Assembly (NCBI RefSeq): GCF_001029105.3
Contig: NZ_CP011809.2
Location: forward strand, 40,369 to 104,368
Source: Pandoraea faecigallinarum
Lineage (GTDB): Bacteria > Pseudomonadota > Gammaproteobacteria > Burkholderiales > Burkholderiaceae
Length of the DNA: 64,000 bases
Direction: 5' to 3'
Under the pieces are notes generated by a model, which was given only the letters and a program-made list of their open reading frames with translations, made no database searches and had not been told where the DNA came from. The position numbers and the translations under genes are program-made. The stretch's first letter is position 1. The number at the start of each line of letters is the position of its first letter. Below, in pieces: positions 1 through 9,128 of this stretch.

Positions 1-829
1 AGTTGAAACCGAGCCAAGGTACCATGGCAGAAAACGACGCCCTTACGCCGCCATGCGGGTGGAGCAAGCCCATTCCCAGGCGGCGAAGGCCTGGGTGCGC
101 GCCGCACGTTTTTGCTCGGCATTGCGGTGATAGCGGCACGCCATGAACAGGTTCGAAACCTGACCGTGGATTGAGGCGAAGCGCTGCAATTGGCGTGCCG
201 ACTTAAAGCGACGCATCACTTTCTCCCGCACCCGCGTAGGCTGATGCGAATTCTCCGCCCGGTTGTTCAAACCTTTATGCTGGCGGTGTTCGACGCTTAG
301 CCGGAGCTCGCGGTGGGCCGCTGCATAGCTGCGCAATTTATCCGTGACGATCACGCGTGCGCCGCCATGGCGCTTGAGCAGGCGGCGCATGAGCCGTTTG
401 GCGGCGGCCGTGTCGCGACGGCTTTGCACCAGCACCTCAAGCAGCGCGCCGTGTTCGTCCACCGCCCGCCACAGCCAATGTTTTTTGCCGTGGATTGTCA
501 CGACCACCTCGTCAAGATGCCATTTGTCGCCGCGCCTCGGGGACGTCGATCGAATACGCCCGGCGATGGCCAAACCGAACTTCGTCGCCCAGCACCGTAC
601 CGTCTCGTAGGTCAGCTCAATCCCCCGCGCGGCCAACATTTCCTCGACCATGCGCAGACTCAGCGGAAACCGGTAATACAGCCACACCGCATAGCGGATA
701 ATGTCAGGCGGAAATCGGTAGCCTTTGAACGAGATCGCCGCGTCGCTCGAGCGCTGGGGGCTGACTGAAAATTTTTTCATGTCGCATTCTATCCTTCCGC
801 CTCCCCCATCCGAACAACCTGACAATACC
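1..829 (-). mobile_element. IS6-family element type A, copy 1, cut by window start
   Basis: The right terminus reads GACAATACC and ends at 829. Complete copies of this element in the window are about 847 bp and start GGTATTGTCAGG, so about 17-18 bases of the left end lie outside the window. The copy is otherwise intact. Its right flank (GTTTTTGG) matches no other junction I could pair it with. Confidence 0.9.
43..780 (-). CDS. IS6-family transposase (type A, copy 1)
   Basis: This is a 245-residue DDE transposase that moves its own element by replicative cointegrate formation. An N-terminal helix-turn-helix region (about residues 20-75) precedes the catalytic core. The acidic residues are in KWHLDE (D90), VTDKLRSY (D147) and NRAENSHQPTR (E177). 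The length matches the family (about 230-250 aa). I chose the ATG that gives MKKFSVSPQR because other full copies share it; an upstream in-frame GTG is less likely. Copies on the plus strand at 25516-26253 and 47112-47849 encode almost the same protein. Confidence 0.93.
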   Translation of the reverse strand: MKKFSVSPQRSSDAAISFKGYRFPPDIIRYAVWLYYRFPLSLRMVEEMLAARGIELTYETVRCWATKFGLAIAGRIRSTSPRRGDKWHLDEVVVTIHGKKHWLWRAVDEHGALLEVLVQSRRDTAAAKRLMRRLLKRHGGARVIVTDKLRSYAAAHRELRLSVEHRQHKGLNNRAENSHQPTRVREKVMRRFKSARQLQRFASIHGQVSNLFMACRYHRNAEQKRAARTQAFAAWEWACSTRMAA

Positions 830-838
830 GTTTTTGGG

Positions 839-890
839 TACCACGCCGGAAGCCCTGGTTTTCCGGATCACCTGATGCAATGTCGCCTTC
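839..890 (+). repeat. Dispersed ~50-bp repeat, copy 1
   Basis: The stretch beginning CCACGCCGGAAGCCCTGG and running to CAATGTC recurs in diverged form at 2936-2985 (CCACGCCGGAAACCCGG ... CAATGTC). Both copies lie in intergenic DNA. It may be a remnant of a mobile-element end; I cannot name the family. Confidence 0.55.
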
Positions 891-1014
891 GACGAAATTT
901 TCAGCGGCGGAGGGAATAGTCCGAAAGCCCATCGTGCAAGCATTTGCCAGGCATTGCTCGGTTTGGCCGTCTAACGAGCGTTTGATGGTCACGCGTAAGA
1001 TAATTACTTTGTAT

Positions 1015-1029
1015 ATACTACGTTAGTAT
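1015..1029. promoter_or_regulatory. Candidate operator of the parDE-like operon
   Basis: ATACTA CGT TAGTAT is a perfect 6-bp-arm palindrome with a 3-bp centre, 23 bp upstream of the antitoxin start. Antitoxins of this class commonly autorepress through such a site. The assignment rests on position and symmetry only. Confidence 0.5.
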
Positions 1030-1051
1030 CTATTGCGTGAAGGAGGGGGCG

Positions 1052-1342
1052 ATGTCCAAAGCTGTTTTCACAATGAAGCTCGAACCCGAGCTGCGCGACG
1101 CCTTCATGGCCGAAGCCGAAGCAACGCACCGGCCAGCGTCCCAAGTGGTGCGTGAGCTGATGCGCGATTTCGTCCAGCGCCAACGCGAAACGCGGGAATA
1201 CGATGAATTCCTGCGCCGCAAGGTCGAAGCCGCGCGCATTTCGATGAGAACTGGCCGTGGCCGCTCCAATGAGGAAGTCGAGGCCGAGGCTACCGCGCGG
1301 CGAGTGGCCTTGTTGCACAAGGCCAATAAGGCCGGCTTGTGA
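1052..1342 (+). CDS. Antitoxin, ribbon-helix-helix type (ParD/RelB-like)
   Basis: This 96-residue protein is the likely antitoxin and autorepressor of the pair. The N-terminus (SKAVFTMKLEPELRDAF) fits a beta strand followed by a helix, as in ribbon-helix-helix DNA-binding domains. The rest is a charged helical tail that would wrap the toxin. I placed the start at the ATG at 1052 because AAGGAGGGGG lies just upstream; an ATG 15 bp earlier would overlap that ribosome-binding site. The stop overlaps the toxin start as GTGA, indicating translational coupling. Confidence 0.8.
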   Translation: MSKAVFTMKLEPELRDAFMAEAEATHRPASQVVRELMRDFVQRQRETREYDEFLRRKVEAARISMRTGRGRSNEEVEAEATARRVALLHKANKAGL

Positions 1343-1623
1343 GGATTATTTGGACGCCCGAAGCAGAACAAGACCGAGACGACGTGTGCGAGTACATCGC
1401 GCCCGACAATCCGCGGGCAGCGGCACACATGGATCAGCTGTTCAGCGATGCAGCCGCCAGGCTGGCCGATCATCCGAAGCTTGGCAGAGCAGGGAAGATT
1501 GCGGGCACGCGCGAACTGTTTCCTCACGAAAACTATCGTCTAGTGTACGAAATTGACGGGGAAACGGTATGGCTACTGGCCTTGGTGCATACAGCCCGCC
1601 AGTGGCCGCCGCCTCGGGAGTGA
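1339..1623 (+). CDS. ParE/RelE-family toxin
   Basis: This 94-residue protein has the ParE/RelE fold signature: an opening strand RIIWTPEAEQD, a helix with YIAPDNPRAA, then HPKLGRAGKIAGTRELFP and the closing strands YRLVYEIDGETVWLLALVHTARQWP. Family members poison DNA gyrase (ParE) or cleave ribosome-bound mRNA (RelE). The GTRELFPHENYRLVYE segment fits ParE better. It starts with GTG overlapping the antitoxin stop. An IS5 element sits 119 bp downstream. Confidence 0.85.
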   Translation: MRIIWTPEAEQDRDDVCEYIAPDNPRAAAHMDQLFSDAAARLADHPKLGRAGKIAGTRELFPHENYRLVYEIDGETVWLLALVHTARQWPPPRE

Positions 1624-1742
1624 TGCCGGCATGATTCAGTACAGCACCCCCCTTCCAAGCGAACCGAAATGTTGCTCGCGTGCCGCTTGATTTGCTGGAG
1701 CCAACCAAGGCAGCATCCGGTTGATTTCGCAAAAGCTTCTAA

Positions 1743-2591
1743 GAACGTGTTTGCGATCTTCTGGTCATCCCTGATAATTCGAGGATGACGAGAAAGAAAT
1801 ACGCGAGTGACATAAGCCGAGAGAAGTTCTCGGAGATCGAGCCGCTGTTGCGCAGCGTGCGCCGGCGCACGAAGCCCACGACGGTGGACTTGTACGAGGT
1901 GTTTTGCGCGGTGCTGTATCTGTTGCGTACAGGTTGCCAATGGCGCTTCTTGCCCAGCGAGTTTCCCAAGTGGCAAACCGTCTACGCGTATTTCAGCAAA
2001 TGGAGTCAGCCTGACCAGCACGGCGTGAGCGTGCTGGAGCAGGCACTCAAAAAATCAGATTGGCGCGGCGCGCACAAGACAGGGACGCAGCGCCAGCACG
2101 ACGTTCTTGATCATGGACGCGCAGAGCGTGAAGAACACTGACACGGCAGCGCATAAGGGTTATGACGCGGGCAAGAAGGTGTCGGGCATCAAGCGTCATA
2201 TTGCCGTAGACACGCAGGGCTTGCCGCACGCCGTGGCGGTAACCACTGCCGAGGTGACCGATCGCAAAGGAGCGTTGCTGGCGTTCGAGCACGGCAAGCC
2301 TCGCTTGGGACAGGTGCAAAGTGTGCTGGTCGATGGCGGTTACGTGGGCGAACCCTTCGCGCAGGGCGTGCGCGAGATCTTGGGCGAGCGGGTCACGGTG
2401 CAGATCGCCAAACGCAGCGAACTGCATACTTTCAAGGTCCTGCCGCAGCGTTGGGTCGTCGAGCGCAGTTTCGCCTGGCTGGAGAAGAACCGGCGCTTAT
2501 GGAAGAACTGTGAGCGTTTGCTCAACACCAGCTTGCAGTTTGTCCATCTCGCCTTTTTGGCACTGCTGCTCAGGAGATCGTAAACCGGCTC
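1743..2591 (+). mobile_element. IS5-family element (IS1031-like), 849 bp with TAA target duplication
   Basis: Imperfect terminal repeats GAACGTGTTTGCGATCT (left) and GAGCCGGTTTACGATCT (right, reversed) bound the element. TAA is repeated at 1740-1742 and 2592-2594, as expected for a simple IS5-type insertion between the toxin gene and the TraD-like gene. Confidence 0.85.
1785..2583 (+). CDS. IS5-family transposase in two frames
   Basis: The first reading frame (1785-2141) gives the N-terminal DUF4096-like part (EPLLRSVRRRTKP ... CQWRFLPSEFPKWQTVYAYF). The catalytic part is in the next frame (to 2583) with MDAQSVKNTD, VLVDGGYVGE and RWVVERSFAWLEKNRRLWKNCE. Similarity switches frame at the A-run in CTCAAAAAATCAG near 2048. 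This could be a slippage-dependent fusion as in other IS5 members, or an inactivating frameshift. The listed span covers both frames. Confidence 0.8.
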
Positions 2592-2613
2592 TAAGGCAGG
2601 AGGATCACGAAAG

Positions 2614-2883
2614 ATGTCGCTATTGAAAAATCGTCTCGCCGCGACGGATGAGAAGCTGGCCGCATTGAAAGAGGCGCGCAAGACGGCTGACAAGGCACGC
2701 CGAAAAACCATGAAGGAAAGCCGTGCCGATCGCGAACGCAAGCTCAGATTGATCGGCGAAGCCGTCCTACAACGCGTTGCCAGTGGCGAGTGGGACGAGG
2801 ACGATTTCCGGACGATGATGGACGCGGCACTCGCCCGCCCGGCTGACCGAGCCCTGTTCGAGCTGGAGGAGTCAGACAACTGA
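2614..2883 (+). CDS. TraD/MobD-like small conjugation accessory protein
   Basis: This 89-residue, highly charged, mostly helical protein begins with a predicted coiled coil (KNRLAATDEKLAALKEARKTADKARR). It continues with a basic segment (RERKLRLIGEAVLQRV) and ends with an acidic tail containing ADRALFEL. This layout and the ADRALF ending recall the small TraD proteins encoded beside oriT on MOBQ-type plasmids, which assist the relaxosome. AGGAGGATCACG precedes the ATG. A candidate oriT lies 340-400 bp downstream, which supports the role; no relaxase gene remains in the window. The family call is from memory of its pattern, not a search. Confidence 0.55.
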   Translation: MSLLKNRLAATDEKLAALKEARKTADKARRKTMKESRADRERKLRLIGEAVLQRVASGEWDEDDFRTMMDAALARPADRALFELEESDN

Positions 2884-2935
2884 TCGGCGATAAGATGCCG
2901 GAGCATGCTCAAAACAAACGACGCGATAGTTTGAG

Positions 2936-2985
2936 GCGCCACGCCGGAAACCCGGATTTATCCGGCTGACCTGCAATGTCAAAGC
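2936..2985 (+). repeat. Dispersed ~50-bp repeat, copy 2
   Basis: This is a diverged partner of the sequence at 839-890, sharing CCACGCCGGAA, a central TCCGG, ACCTG and CAATGTC. It lies just downstream of the TraD-like gene. Confidence 0.5.
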
Positions 2986-3194
2986 TTGGCAATTGGTACG
3001 CGATTGTTTTGCAATGGGGGTAGCAGATTCGCACACCGAGGCTGACACGCCCCGCATCGCTGTCACGGAGGTGGACACCGCCAAAATTGCCGGGTAATGT
3101 CGTCCGAGCGCCTCGCGATATGAGAATTCGAATCGCGCGACGCTTATCGTCGCAAATGGGACTTGCCCGGCTTCGGTTGGGATTTTTTTTGCAC

Positions 3195-3300
3195 GTCACT
3201 TGCAAAACAGGTGAGGGGCAAAACCGCAGGGTGCCCGCCCCGCTGGGGGCGCCCTTCTCGCATGCGAGAAATCGCACGGGTAAGTCTCGCCGAGGGCAGC
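3195..3300. other. Candidate origin of transfer (oriT, MOBQ/IncQ-like)
   Basis: A perfect 16-bp palindrome TTCTCGCATGCGAGAA (3255-3270) is followed 8 bases later by GGTAAGT (3279-3285). This resembles the RSF1010-type oriT, where a TTTCTCG...CGAGAAA-like hairpin precedes CCGGTAAGTGCG and the nick site. The location beside a TraD-like gene fits. The rest of the intergenic 2884-3309 has no gene that I can support. No relaxase is encoded nearby; the region past 3310 has been overwritten by IS elements. Confidence 0.5.
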
Positions 3301-3309
3301 AGTCCGTCT

Positions 3310-3469
3310 GGTATTGTCAGGTTGTTTGGTTGACGATGCGCCAATAGGGAGTTGCAGAAAACGATGCTCGTTATGCCGCCATACGGGCGGAGCAAGCCGA
3401 TTGCCAGGCGGCGAAGGCTTGGGTGCGTACCGCGCGTTTATGCTCGGCATTGCGGTGATAGCGGCACCC
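3310..3469 (-). mobile_element. Degenerate remnant of IS6 type A
   Basis: It begins with the type A terminus GGTATTGTCAGGTTGTTT and keeps diverged copies of the transposase C-terminus (GCGGAGCAAGCC...GCGGTGATAGCGGCAC). It stops where the IS21 terminus starts at 3470. It is more diverged than the other copies, so it is an older insertion. Confidence 0.8.
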
Positions 3470-3518
3470 TGTCTGGCGTCAATTAGATTTGCCGGTAACG
3501 ACAACTAGAATTGCCGCC

Positions 3519-4304
3519 CTATGCCGGCTCCGCAGTCTTGTCGGAGCCCGCTTGCTTTGTGGCAGCGACGTTGGCCCGGTAGCTCTCCACGTCCATGAGG
3601 TCGAGCACGACGCGGTGGTGCACGACACGATCAATTGCCGCCATGGTCGTCATCGGATCCTTAAAAATGCGCTCCCACTCCGAGAACACCAGGTTGGTGG
3701 TGATCACCACGCTGCGGCGCTCGTAACGCTCGGCCAGTAGCGTGAACAGCACTTCCATTTCATCGCGGTCGTGCTGGACGTAAGCGATGTCATCGAGAAT
3801 GAGACACTCGCAGCGATCGAGTTTGGCCAGTTCCTGCGGCAGGCGCAGATCGCGTTTGGCGGCCAACAGACGCTGCACGAGGGCTGCGGTCTGCGGTCGG
3901 AGAGAACAGTAGCGGGCAACCAAGTTCGACCAGGGTGTGTCCCAAGGCGCTGGCGAAATGGCTCTTGCCAGAGCCCGGGCGGCCGACGGCCACGACATTG
4001 ATTGCGTCTTTGAGGAATGCGCCGCTTGCAGCCGCTCCATCTGCATCCTGGTGGCAGGGTCGAAGCAATTCAGGTCGAGTGCCCGGAAGGTCTTGCCTGG
4101 TGCAAGTTCCGCCTGCTTTCGCAAACGTTCGATGCGTCGCCCGACCTTGGCCGCCTGCTCAATGCGCACGAGCTCCAACAGGAACGCCTCATGCGTCAAT
4201 CCTTCCTTGGCCGCGCGCAACGCCGTCGCCTCGACGGCCTCGCCCATGGCCGAGAGATTCAAGGTGCGCAGCAGCGCCAACAATTCATCGCGCGCACTGG
4301 CCAT
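3519..4304 (-). pseudogene. istB: istB-like helper ATPase, frameshifted
   Basis: This is an IS21 helper ATPase of normal overall length (about 260 codons). The N-terminal part (LRTLNLSAMGEAVEATAL) and the C-terminal part (CECLILDDIAYVQHDRDEMEVLFTLLAERYERRSVVITTNL) are in one frame. The Walker A loop (VVAVGRPGSGKSHFA) is readable only in another frame between about 3890 and 4000. Two roughly compensating indels therefore remove the nucleotide-binding loop, and the protein as encoded cannot be an active ATPase. Confidence 0.85.
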
Positions 4305-5781
4305 GTTGGCTCCTCGACGGAATCAGACGGTCGTACCCCGACGAATCGATGACGCCCTTATCGATGGCCGGTGCCTGGGTCGGAGTCGTTTTTACAATGA
4401 GTTCGCGCACCGCATCGAACGTCGGCAATTGCTGCTGGTCCACAAGCAGCCCGATCGCGCACTCAACTTCGGCTTCGCTCGTGCTCGCTGCCAGATGTAG
4501 CAGGCGCAGATACTCCTTGTCGGCCCCGGCAGGTTTGCCTTCGAGCAGCGCGTCATAAGCGCGCCGGAAGACGGTTGTCGGGAACAACTCTTCCCGATAG
4601 CAATAATTGACGAAAGCGCCAGGCTTGCGTACCAGAGACCAGATCAGGTGACGGTAGTCGATACGGCGCTGATTGCGGCCAATCAACCTGGGCAGCGTCA
4701 GCACATGCGCAGTACCATGATGCAGCTCCAGTGTTTCCGAGCGAACCCGCACTTTCAGACTCGCACCGATCAGGCGCGACGGCACGGAGTAATGGTTGTT
4801 GAGCACCCGGATCAGGCTAAAACGCGACACCCTGACTGTCAGCTCGCGCGTGAAGTCCAACGGTGCCGCCGGCAACGGCCGCAGGGCAGCACGGTCGGCT
4901 TCAAAGCGAAGTGTGCGTGTCAGGTTGCGGCTTCGTACCAAATCGCTCAGAAACCGTTCCTACGCGGTACGATCGTCGAACTCTCGGCTGCCACGCACAC
5001 GCAGCGCCTGGTCTACCGCAGTCTTGAAGCGGAAATGCGACTGCTCGACATCGCCGTTCTGATTGGCGCAACCTGCGGTATTGGCTGACGGCTGCATGCC
5101 GTAGTGATTCAGCAAGCCTCGGTAATTGGCGGTGAACTCGTGCCGGCCGTCACGATCCAGATCTCGCACCGCAGCCGTGAGGTTGTCGGTCCGGTGCCAT
5201 TGCGGAACACCTCCGATTTGCCACAGGCAAGCTTCCAACCCTTCGGCTAAAGATTCAAAGCTCTCCGAGAAGCCAATGCGGATCGCTTCGACATTCGAGT
5301 ACGTCAGGACAAGGTGATACACAAGATGCTCAAACGGAGCGCCGGCTATCGTCACTCCGAGTGAATTCATCTCAGTAAAGTCGGACTGCGCCATCCGCCC
5401 CGGAACATGCTCCTGCGGGAACATAATCTCCCGCTCCGGACCGCTTTGCGCACGCCACGCCTGCACATGGCGCTGCAGGGTGCGTAACTGGTTTTCCTGA
5501 TACCGCCCCGGATACGCCTCGCAGAGCAGAACAAACAGCGTCTTGGCCTGCAAAGCCGGATCCCGCTGTAGTTGCGCCTGGACCCCCGGCCAATCCGTCA
5601 GGAAAGGGTTGGTTCGGGTACGGTGCGTTCTCGGCGTCTTCATCTGGCTCGGCAGCTTGCCGGCGCGTTCGTATTTGCGTCCCGTCCGCTCGCTCATGCC
5701 GGTCCTGGCTGCCGCTAACTTCTGGCTCGTTCCTTTGCGTCGTTCTTCCAGCAACAATCTGATTTCTCCGTCTTGCTTCAT
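4285..5781 (-). pseudogene. istA: istA-like transposase, frameshifted
   Basis: The N-terminal half (5781 down to about 4960) has the HTH start EIRLLLEERRKGTSQKLAAA and the DDE core beginning MAQSDFTEMN. The C-terminal half (4941 down to 4285; NNHYSVPSRLIGASLKVRV) is in another frame. The break lies near 4945-4960. The start at 5781 is preceded by GGAGG. It overlaps the istB remnant by 20 bp, as in working IS21 elements. Confidence 0.85.
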
Positions 5782-5895
5782 GCGGCCTCCTTGCGGAGGC
5801 TGCACGATAAACAAGAGCCAGACCGGAATCGGCCCAGCTCTCTTCAACCGGCAAATCTAATTGTCGCCACCGGAATTTCTAATTGTCGCTGGACA

Positions 5896-6346
5896 CAGCT
5901 GTTTCAAGTTGCCGATAATAGGGCGGATTCAACCGGTCGTCGCAACATCGGATTGTTGAACAGATTTTAGGTACTCGTCCAAGGCTTCCGCAGGCGTCTT
6001 CCAGCCAAGCGTTTTGCGGGGCCTGGAGTTCAACGTGTTCGCAACAGCCTGGATCTCTCGAGCACTCCAGCGAGACAGATCCGTGCCCTTTGGAAAGTGT
6101 TGTCGTAGGCCGTTAGTGTTTTCGTTCGTACCACGCTGCCATGGGCTGTGCGGGTCAGCGAAGAACACCTTCACGCCGGATTCGACGGTGAAACGTGCGT
6201 GATCGGACAGCTCCTTGCCACGATCCCAAGTCAACAATCGCCACAAGTGGGCAGGCAGGTCCACCACGGTCTTCTTGAGTGCGTTGGCCATCGTGACAGC
6301 TCCGTAGCCGGCCAGCGCGGGTCCGTTTTTGGTGCGTGGAATAAGT
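5896..6346 (-). pseudogene. IS30-family transposase, C-terminal fragment
   Basis: The readable codons run from 6346 to 5929. They include ALTWDRGKELSDHARF-like sequence, FFADPHSPWQRGTNENTNGL and LNSRPRKTLGWKTPAEAL, which are the last catalytic acidic region and C-terminus of IS30 transposases. The 5' part is lost where an IS6 type B fragment begins at 6347. The sequence to 5896 is probably the IS30 right end, abutting the IS21 terminus. Confidence 0.85.
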
Positions 6347-6957
6347 GGTTCTGTCGCGATATCGAAGTTGCGCGGAAGCGAAGCCAGGGGCGCGTTGGTT
6401 TTTACGCGGCCAGTGCATAGAATTGCTCAGCAGGGGACGCACGGCGTCCCTTGGGGGCAAGCATTTGCCCCTTGCGAATCATGTGCATGGTCTCGATGCC
6501 GCCCAGGACATTGCGGGCACAACGGAAATTCTGGAAACCCAGCATCGGTCTGACGCGCCGTTTGATCGCGCGGTGGTCCTGCTCGACAAGGTTGTTCAGG
6601 TACTTGTTCTGGCGGATTTCGATGGGTGTCTCGCGCTGGGCGCCCAGCGCCTGCAGCGCGGCGCGGTTCGCCCCGCTTTTGTCAATGGTGACGGTCTTCG
6701 GCGTGCCCCGCCCGGCGGTGGCTTTTTCGAAGAACCGGCGCGCGGCGGCGGTATCGCGGCGTGCGCATAGCAGAAAGTCGATGGTGTGGCCCGCCTTGTC
6801 CACCGCCCGGTAGAGGTATTTCCACTGGCCTCTGACCCGAATATAGGTCTCGTCCATGCGCCAGCTCTCACCCACTGGGCGCAGGCGGCGACGTATCGCT
6901 TTCTCGAAAACCGGCAGCCACTTGATCACCCAGCGATGGATCGTCGAGTAGTCCACC
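6347..6957 (-). mobile_element. IS6-family element type B, 5'-truncated copy 1
   Basis: The surviving terminus reads GGTTCTGTCGCGATATCG. The transposase remnant (about 6402-6957 on the minus strand) keeps the catalytic residues in WRMDETYIRVRG, VTIDKSGANR and VEQDHRAIKRR. The C-terminus is PAEQFYALAA. The N-terminus is removed by IS6 type A copy 2 at 6958. This lineage is distinct from type A and closer to the IS26/IS240 style of IS6 transposase. Confidence 0.88.
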
Positions 6958-7802
6958 GGTATTGTCAGGTTGTTTAGTTGAAACCGAGCCAAGGTACCAT
7001 GGCAGAAAACGACGCCCTTACGCCGCCATGTGGGTGGAGCAAGCCCATTCCCAGGCGGCGAAGGCCTGGGTGCGCGCCGCACGTTTTTGCTCGGCATTGC
7101 GGTGATAGCGGCACGCCATGAACAGGTTCGAAACCTGACCGTGGATTGAGGCGAAGCGCTGCAATTGGCGTGCCGACTTAAAGCGGCGCATCACCTTCTC
7201 CCGCACCCGCGTGGGCTGATGCGAATTCTCCGCCCGGTTGTTCAAACCTTTATGCTGGCGGTGCTCAACGCTTAGCCCGAGCTCGCGGTGGGCCGCTGCA
7301 TAGCTGCGCAATTTATCCGTGACGATCACGCGTGCGCCGCCATGGCGCTTGAGCAGGCGGCGCACGAGCCGTTTGGCGGCGGCCGTGTCGCGACGGCTTT
7401 GCACCAGCACCTCAAGCAGCGCGCCGTGTTCGTCCACCGCCCGCCATAGCCAGTGCTTTTTGCCGTGGATTGTCACGACCACCTCGTCAAGATGCCATTT
7501 TTCGCCGCGCCTCGGGGACGTCGATCGAATACGCCTGGCGATGGCCAGACCGAACTTCGTCGCCCAGCACCGTACCGTCTCGCGGGTCATCAATCCCCCG
7601 CACGCCCAACATTTCCTCGACCATGCGCAGACTCAGCGGAAACCGGTAATACAGCCACACCGCATAGCGGATAATGTCAGGCGGAAATCGGTAGCCTTTG
7701 AACGAGATCGCCGCGTCGCTCGAGCGCTGGGGGCTGACTGAAAATTTTTTCATGTCGCAATCTATCCTTCCGCCTCCCCCATCCGAACAACCTGACAATA
7801 CC
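6958..7802 (-). mobile_element. IS6-family element type A, copy 2
   Basis: It has complete ends (GGTATTGTCAGG at 6958, GACAATACC ending at 7802). It is 845 bp, two bases shorter than the intact copies because of the frameshift in its transposase. The 8-bp flanks AGTCCACC and CCGCAAAC do not match, so this is not a simple insertion. Confidence 0.9.
7018..7753 (-). pseudogene. IS6 type A transposase, 2-bp deletion
   Basis: Reading from 7753, the protein matches copy 1 up to RGI (residue 54) and then leaves frame. The matching sequence resumes in another frame as ETVRCWATKFG and continues to the normal C-terminus. Compared with copy 1, two bases are missing in the segment around 7588-7592. The catalytic residues are downstream of the shift, so this copy should be inactive. 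Confidence 0.88.
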
Positions 7803-8097
7803 CCGCAAACGTCCTCATTCGAGCCTAGCGGATCAGACGCCCGATGAGGCATACTTCGCGACGCTGCCAGCGATCAAATCGGCAGCATGATCGCCCCGGA
7901 CGTTCCACTTAAAAATCTCGGAAAACTGTCCGAAGAAGCGACGCCACCTCTCTTATTGTTTACCTCAGCACCACAACATAAGGCTCCGCCAATTTTTCAG
8001 GACCGACTAATTGACGTCAGACACCGGCGGAGGCATTCACGTTAGCCGCTTAACCCGTGCAATATTGGCTGGGTCAATACGGCCGGCGCAACCCAGG
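7803..8097. other. Intergenic, no gene seen
   Basis: This stretch lies downstream of the minus-strand leucine-repeat gene and next to the IS6 end. I see no reading frame, RNA or repeat that I can support. Confidence 0.5.
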
Positions 8098-9066
8098 TCA
8101 CCAACCCGAGGTGATGTCGACCTTCACAGGTTTTTCAGAGCCCTTCGCCGACAGGGCGGCATGAAGCACCGTCGCATCGATGTCCGAATCGAGGTTCATG
8201 GTTAACGAAGAAAGATTATTTAGCTTTTTCAAGGGCCCAACCAAAGGATCGAATCCGGTTTGATCGAACTCATGACTACCCCTCAGATCAATCGTCAAAC
8301 TCTTCAAACTTTTCATCTCGGAGATGCCCCTAAACAACCTTAACATTTCTGCATTGTCAATCTTATTCTGTTGCATCGATATTTTCAATGTATATATTTT
8401 ATTATACTGCCCCAACTTCCCCAGTTGACTGCCGAAATCCCCAAAAACATTGTCGTAATCTTCAATCTCTTTTGAATAATTGAAACTGATATTTAAATTT
8501 TCCAATTTTTTTAAATTACCAATTCCACGAAACACCGCTTTCACACTGGAATCTGGATTAGAGGGCAGCTCACGAGCATGGTGGAACAAATCCATATCGA
8601 TGACTAGCGTTTCCAATAGATGTAAATCATGACCCAATATGTTACCAAGCTGCTTGTAATCATCACTTTTCCATATCACTTCTTTCAAACCCAAATATAG
8701 TTGGCGCACCCCTCCCAGTGCACAGCCATGGAAAAGTTGCTTTTTTAAAGACACCCCTTCGTCTAGCTTTACCATCACCGTTGTTTCCAACAGACTCACG
8801 TTCAACTTGTGAAGATTAAGGACCTCTTTCAATGGCGGGCCTGGCATATTAACTTCATGGCCTTTATTCACCTCAACAAATCTCATGCCGACTGACGAAG
8901 CCGTTTTCCAGTGTTCTCGATTAATTTTTGCCTGCTTTATATCAGTATTTTGATTATCAGTCGCACCTTTATTTTTGTCGGACGATTCCGCGCTCTCTTT
9001 GTCATCCTCCCGCTTGACGGTAAGATGCGTTTTATAAGCCGCCCCACCAAATACTACCGATGACAT
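8098..9066 (-). CDS. Leucine-repeat protein, candidate secreted effector
   Basis: This 322-residue protein is markedly AT-rich compared with its neighbours. After a polar, Ser/Lys/Asp-rich first 70 residues there are repeated LxxLxxLxI units: LHLLETLVIDMDLF, LKKLENLNISFN, YNKIYTLKISMQ, MKSLKSLTIDLRG and LNNLSSLTMNLDSD. This is an irregular leucine-rich repeat fold suited to protein binding. I placed the start at 9066 because GGAGAAAATATC precedes it; the upstream open stretch runs into an IS5 end. There is no signal peptide. AT-rich repeat proteins on symbiosis or virulence plasmids are often type III effectors, but no catalytic domain or secretion signal is demonstrable. Confidence 0.7.
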   Translation of the reverse strand: MSSVVFGGAAYKTHLTVKREDDKESAESSDKNKGATDNQNTDIKQAKINREHWKTASSVGMRFVEVNKGHEVNMPGPPLKEVLNLHKLNVSLLETTVMVKLDEGVSLKKQLFHGCALGGVRQLYLGLKEVIWKSDDYKQLGNILGHDLHLLETLVIDMDLFHHARELPSNPDSSVKAVFRGIGNLKKLENLNISFNYSKEIEDYDNVFGDFGSQLGKLGQYNKIYTLKISMQQNKIDNAEMLRLFRGISEMKSLKSLTIDLRGSHEFDQTGFDPLVGPLKKLNNLSSLTMNLDSDIDATVLHAALSAKGSEKPVKVDITSGW

Positions 9067-9128
9067 GATATTTTCTCCAAAAGCATCAAATAAGATTGAT
9101 TTATTACGACTAACAAATGATCGTCTAA

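Larger units (their letters stand above)
3470..5895 (-). mobile_element. IS21-family element 1 (2426 bp), decayed
   Basis: The left end TGTCTGGCGTCAATTAG and the right end (reversed) TGTCCAGCGACAATTAG match. Both ends contain internal repeats of the GACAA(T/C)TAGA and TTGCCGG motifs typical of IS21 termini. Both genes inside carry frameshifts. Confidence 0.85.

Noticed and set aside
313..768. Open frames opposite the IS6 transposase, repeated at every copy
   Set aside because: They are antisense shadows of the transposase; their composition and recurrence follow the transposase, not an independent gene.
3790..4068. Intact IstB ATPase from the frame carrying Walker A
   Set aside because: This frame has only the P-loop segment; the rest of the protein lies in another frame, so the gene is broken.
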